Assembly: GCF_010367455.1 (NCBI RefSeq)
Contig: NZ_WRPR01000077.1
Coordinates: 62,001 to 126,000 of the forward strand
Origin: Candidatus Laterigemmans baculatus
GTDB lineage: Bacteria; Planctomycetota; Planctomycetia; Pirellulales; Pirellulaceae
Direction of reading: 5' to 3'
Length of the DNA: 64,000 nt
The notes beneath the pieces are model-generated. The model was not told where the DNA came from and did not search any database. It worked only from the letters and a program-made list of their open reading frames with translations. Position numbers and translations under genes: made by a program. Below, piece after piece: positions 60,901-64,000 of the stretch. The first letter of the stretch is position 1; every line of letters starts with the position of its first letter.

Positions 60901-62268
60901 TCAGTCGGACGTCCGGATGCGGACGCTTTGGGCGTGGCCGGTGAGGCCTTCCTTTTCGGCGATCGTCGTGACGTCGGGCGCGATCTGGCTGAGCGCCGCC
61001 TGATTGAACTCGATCACGCTGCCGCTGCGGAGAAAGTCATTGGACGAGAGTCCCGCGGCCCAGCGGGCGGTGCCGCCGGTGGGGAGGACATGGCTCGGAC
61101 CAGCTGCGTAATCGCCCAGAGCGACCGGGGTGTAGTGGCCGAGGAAGGCGGCGCCGCTGTTCCGGATGTTCGCGATCACCCGCCGCGGATCGGCGGTTTG
61201 AATGTGCAGGTGCTCCGGAGCGAACTGGTCGGTCAGCTCACAGGCTTGGGCTTCGTCGCGGACGTGGATCAGGGCTCCGAAAGCTTCGAGCGAATCGACC
61301 GTCAGTTCTCCACGCTCGAGGCCGGCGACCTGGCGACCGAGTTCCTCGTAGACCGCATCGAGCAGCGACTCGCTCCAGGAGATCAGGATCGACGAACCCG
61401 GCGAGTGCTCGGCCTGGGCCAGCAGATCGGCGGCGATGAAGTCGGCCCGCGCCGTCTCGTCGGCAATCACGATTACTTCGCTCGGGCCGGCGATCGAATC
61501 GATGTCAACGTGCCCGTAGACCTGCTTCTTCGCCAAAGCGACGAACAAATTGCCGGGGCCGACGATCTTGTCGACCGCCGGAACCGCATCGCATCCGTAG
61601 GCCATCGCGGCGACCGCTTGCGCCCCGCCCATCCGATAGACTTCGGTGACTCCCAACTCGTGGCACGTCGCCAGCATGTCGGTGTTGTAGGCTCCGAACG
61701 GCGTCGGTGGGGCGACGACGGCGATCTCGTCGACTCCAGCCACCTGGGCCGGGATGACCGTCATCAGCACGGTCGATGGATAAGCCGCCGCGCCACCGGG
61801 AACGCAGACGCCGATCCGCCGCAGGGGCACGTACCGCTGCTGGAGCCGGACGCCGGGCTGCGGTTCGGTGGTCACGTCGCGGTGGAGGATCGCCGACTGA
61901 AACTGGCGGACGTTGTCGCGAATCCGGCGGACCGCGTCGAGCAGCTGCGGGTCGGCCGCCGCATGGGCCTGGGCGAGCGCTTCGGCCGGCACGCGGAGGT
62001 CGGCGGCGGTGAAGTCGGCTTTGTCGAGTGCCGCACCGTAGCGGAGCAGGGCAGCGGTCCCTTCCTCGGCCACATCCCGGCAGATCCGAGCAACGACCTG
62101 AACCGGCGTCAGCGGCTCGCCAAACACCTCCTCGGTCAGCGCACGGCCACGCGGGCTGACCACGTCCCCTTGGGGGCTGAGCCGGGTGCGGAGCTCGTCG
62201 AGGATTCCCGTGGCCGAATCGCCACGGGCGTCCACGCGTCGGATGTTCAGCTGGTCGGTCGCGGTCAT
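60901..62268 (-). CDS. hisD: Histidinol dehydrogenase
   Basis: Two-step NAD-dependent oxidation of histidinol to histidine, zinc enzyme. I place the start at the ATG 62268 (MTATDQLNIRRVDARG), giving 455 aa; the frame is open 29 codons further. Motifs: YVPLRRIGVCVPGGAAAYPS, DKIVGPGNLFVALAKKQVYG, IAGPSEVIVIADETA, LAQAEHSPGSS and the catalytic DQFAPEHLHI. It heads a hisD-hisC-(repeat)-hisB order on the minus strand. Length slightly above the usual 430. Confidence 0.96.
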   Translation of the reverse strand: MTATDQLNIRRVDARGDSATGILDELRTRLSPQGDVVSPRGRALTEEVFGEPLTPVQVVARICRDVAEEGTAALLRYGAALDKADFTAADLRVPAEALAQAHAAADPQLLDAVRRIRDNVRQFQSAILHRDVTTEPQPGVRLQQRYVPLRRIGVCVPGGAAAYPSTVLMTVIPAQVAGVDEIAVVAPPTPFGAYNTDMLATCHELGVTEVYRMGGAQAVAAMAYGCDAVPAVDKIVGPGNLFVALAKKQVYGHVDIDSIAGPSEVIVIADETARADFIAADLLAQAEHSPGSSILISWSESLLDAVYEELGRQVAGLERGELTVDSLEAFGALIHVRDEAQACELTDQFAPEHLHIQTADPRRVIANIRNSGAAFLGHYTPVALGDYAAGPSHVLPTGGTARWAAGLSSNDFLRSGSVIEFNQAALSQIAPDVTTIAEKEGLTGHAQSVRIRTSD

Positions 62269-62469
62269 CGCAGTCGTGCAGGCAGTGGTATGGAGGGGGG
62301 AGAGGTGCGGCGAAGGGCAGAGGTGCGCGGGCGGCAGTTGTCTCGCTCGAAGCACCCATCATAGGTGCCGGGCACTCTTTGGACACTGCCGCTTTGCTGC
62401 TACCGTGGAGCAAAGCGGCTCGCTCTTCCTGCCTTGGCTTTCACCCCTTCGATCCACTGTCCCCCACCG

Positions 62470-64000
62470 ATGACCGACTCGCGCCGCGATTGGGGGACGA
62501 CCACGTCCTTGGCTGTCGCACTGCTGGCGGCGCTCGTCGCGATTCTGCTCCGCATCCCAGCGGCCAGCGAGAGCCTGTGGGTCGACGAACTGCACTCGGC
62601 CTGGGCGGTGTGGGGCGAGTGGGAGGAGGTGAAGACGCGAGCGGCGTGGGGCAATCAGACGCCGTGGTACTTTTACGCCTTGTGGGGCTGGCGGAATTGG
62701 CTCGGCGACTCGGAGCTGATCCTCCGCCTGCCGTCGATGCTGGCGACAGCTCTCGCCTCGGCGGTGCTCGTCCTCGGAGTTGCCCGCAATGGTGGAGGGC
62801 TGCTCGGCGGAGCCATTGCCGGAGTGCTTCTAGCGGTCGACCGCAACGCGATTTTTTTCGGGACCGAGACGCGGCCCTATGCCGGCACGATCCTGGCCGT
62901 GGCCGTGGCGACTTGGGCTGCCGCCGAACTGCGACGTGCGGAGCTATTGCGCACTGGCGCAGGGAAAGTTTGGTGGGGGCGGGGCGGTTTGCTGCTCGCC
63001 TGCTTCGCGGGCTTTCTGGGGCACGCCACGGCGGCGATCCCGTTGGCCGTTCTCGCCACGACGCTGTTTGCTTGGCCGCTCAGAGACCGCGGGCAACTCA
63101 GAGAACGCGGGCAACTCAGAGAACGCGGGCAACGAAGCTGGAGAAGCCTGGTTAAATCGCGGCCCTATTCACCGGGAGTGTTTGTAGCGGTCGTGGTCGC
63201 GATGGCGTCGGTGCTGTGGATCAACGCCGAAGTCATTTTTCGCGTCTGGTCCGATCGGGCGCAGTGGAATGCGTTCGGACGTCCGCGATTCTTTCAGGAG
63301 CTGTGGACGATCTGGCCCTGGACGTGGCTGGTGCTGGTCCCGTTCGGCTTTTGGCGGGCGGTGAACTTTCTCAGCCGCGAGCCTCGTCAAAGTGTCCCCC
63401 CGGAGCAAGGCGAGGCCGATTGGAAGCGATCCCCCACTGCGTTGCTGGCGCCGGTGCTGGCGGCGGCATTGCTCGCGACGGCTCTCGGGTGGGCGGTCAG
63501 CTGCTTGGGGATCGCTCCGGTTTGGCACCGGCGATTCCTGATCGGGGTGCTGCCGCTGCTGTGTTGGGCTGCGGGTGGTTACTGGGGGGCGAGTGCGAGC
63601 CGGCTCACGCAGCGGCGGCGGATGCGATTCCTCTGGGGTTCGCTGCTGATGATGCTGGTTGCCGTAGGCGGCTTGATGTTCGAGCAGGGGACGCTGGCGG
63701 AGCTGAGCGATGCTGATTTCACCTGGGTCCGTCGCGGCGAGGATTGGCGGGGTGCGGTCGCCTACGTGAATCAGCATCGCGAGCCTGGCGAGCCGGTGTT
63801 CGTCGCAGCGGAACTGCTCGAGTCGGCAGCGCTCGATTCTTTACCTGCGCTCGATCCATCGCCGGCTCAGGCGACTGGCATGGAAAGGCGTCCCGAGCCG
63901 AGTCCGGAAATGATCGAGTATCTGCGGTATCCGGTCACGGGTCCGTATCGAGTGGAGGGAGCGATCCCACTCGGCCGCCAACCCGAGGTGATTCGTGGCG
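62470..64000 (+). CDS. GT-C fold glycosyltransferase (GT39/GT83-like), N-terminal part
   Basis: The frame is open from the ATG 62470 to the window edge (more than 510 codons), so the 3' end is missing. About nine to ten membrane helices. The first loop has LWVDELHSAWAVW, with the Asp-Glu pair typical of the dolichyl-phosphate-mannose or ArnT-like glycosyltransferase families, and GNQTPWYFYALWGWRNW follows. TETRPYAGTILAVAVATW and GHATAAIPLAVLATTLF fit the core. Residues about 205-222 hold RGQLRERGQLRERGQ, a triple 18-bp repeat at 63079-63132. Lipid-linked sugar donor and protein or lipid acceptor unknown. Confidence 0.8.
   Translation, partial: MTDSRRDWGTTTSLAVALLAALVAILLRIPAASESLWVDELHSAWAVWGEWEEVKTRAAWGNQTPWYFYALWGWRNWLGDSELILRLPSMLATALASAVLVLGVARNGGGLLGGAIAGVLLAVDRNAIFFGTETRPYAGTILAVAVATWAAAELRRAELLRTGAGKVWWGRGGLLLACFAGFLGHATAAIPLAVLATTLFAWPLRDRGQLRERGQLRERGQRSWRSLVKSRPYSPGVFVAVVVAMASVLWINAEVIFRVWSDRAQWNAFGRPRFFQELWTIWPWTWLVLVPFGFWRAVNFLSREPRQSVPPEQGEADWKRSPTALLAPVLAAALLATALGWAVSCLGIAPVWHRRFLIGVLPLLCWAAGGYWGASASRLTQRRRMRFLWGSLLMMLVAVGGLMFEQGTLAELSDADFTWVRRGEDWRGAVAYVNQHREPGEPVFVAAELLESAALDSLPALDPSPAQATGMERRPEPSPEMIEYLRYPVTGPYRVEGAIPLGRQPEVIRG

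Overview
The window is a high-G+C stretch of bacterial chromosome that reads as planctomycete, most likely order Pirellulales. Pointers are: a 3213-residue secreted TPR protein ending in what looks like the planctomycete DUF1583-type domain; a MoxR / DUF58 / double von Willebrand A gene set; a secreted TPR plus ExbB-ExbD-ExbD operon; a tandem DUF1080 lipoprotein; frequent GTG/TTG starts; and many short GCTAGC-centred hairpin repeats between genes. Species assignment is inference from gene families remembered, not from a search.

Layout. 1-5.7 kb: two coupled unknown genes, an ECF sigma factor, a 7Fe ferredoxin with a clean terminator, an HNH nuclease and two small conserved genes. 5.8-12.4 kb: a secreted unknown protein, miaE, ftsY, a tatC with a very large acidic loop, manA and a Mn-type superoxide dismutase. 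12.4-20.4 kb: a diguanylate cyclase carrying a decayed HD-GYP domain, ispH, a DedA protein, a double DUF1080 lipoprotein, a sulfotransferase and a His-rich secreted protein. 20.7-23.6 kb: a DUF485/acetate-type symporter pair and a Rossmann-fold protein. 23.6-29.9 kb (minus strand): two secreted TPR proteins followed by ExbB-ExbD-ExbD. 30-33.1 kb: two membrane-anchored unknown proteins that look like distant relatives. 33.2-40.3 kb: malate dehydrogenase, an alpha/beta hydrolase without its nucleophile, a response regulator, DUF423, rpmB and gatC-gatA-gatB. 40.5-50.2 kb: the giant TPR gene. 50.5-58.8 kb: the MoxR operon. 58.8-62.3 kb: hisD-hisC-hisB (minus strand). 62.5-64 kb: the start of a GT-C glycosyltransferase that runs off the edge.

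Most genes are core metabolism, translation and protein targeting. The unusual material is (i) a DUF58 gene cut by an in-frame TAG while its 3' part stays intact and overlaps the next start; (ii) a dispersed hairpin family whose arm variants differ by compensatory base changes; (iii) a second, MITE-like repeat family with two distinct ends; (iv) a UUCG-loop terminator-like hairpin in the rpmB leader; (v) several short tandem arrays, one apparently grown from a stop-codon context. I see no phage, transposase gene, CRISPR array, tRNA or rRNA. I did not find a clear new defence or metabolic system; the best candidates for new biology are the repeat families and the envelope operons.
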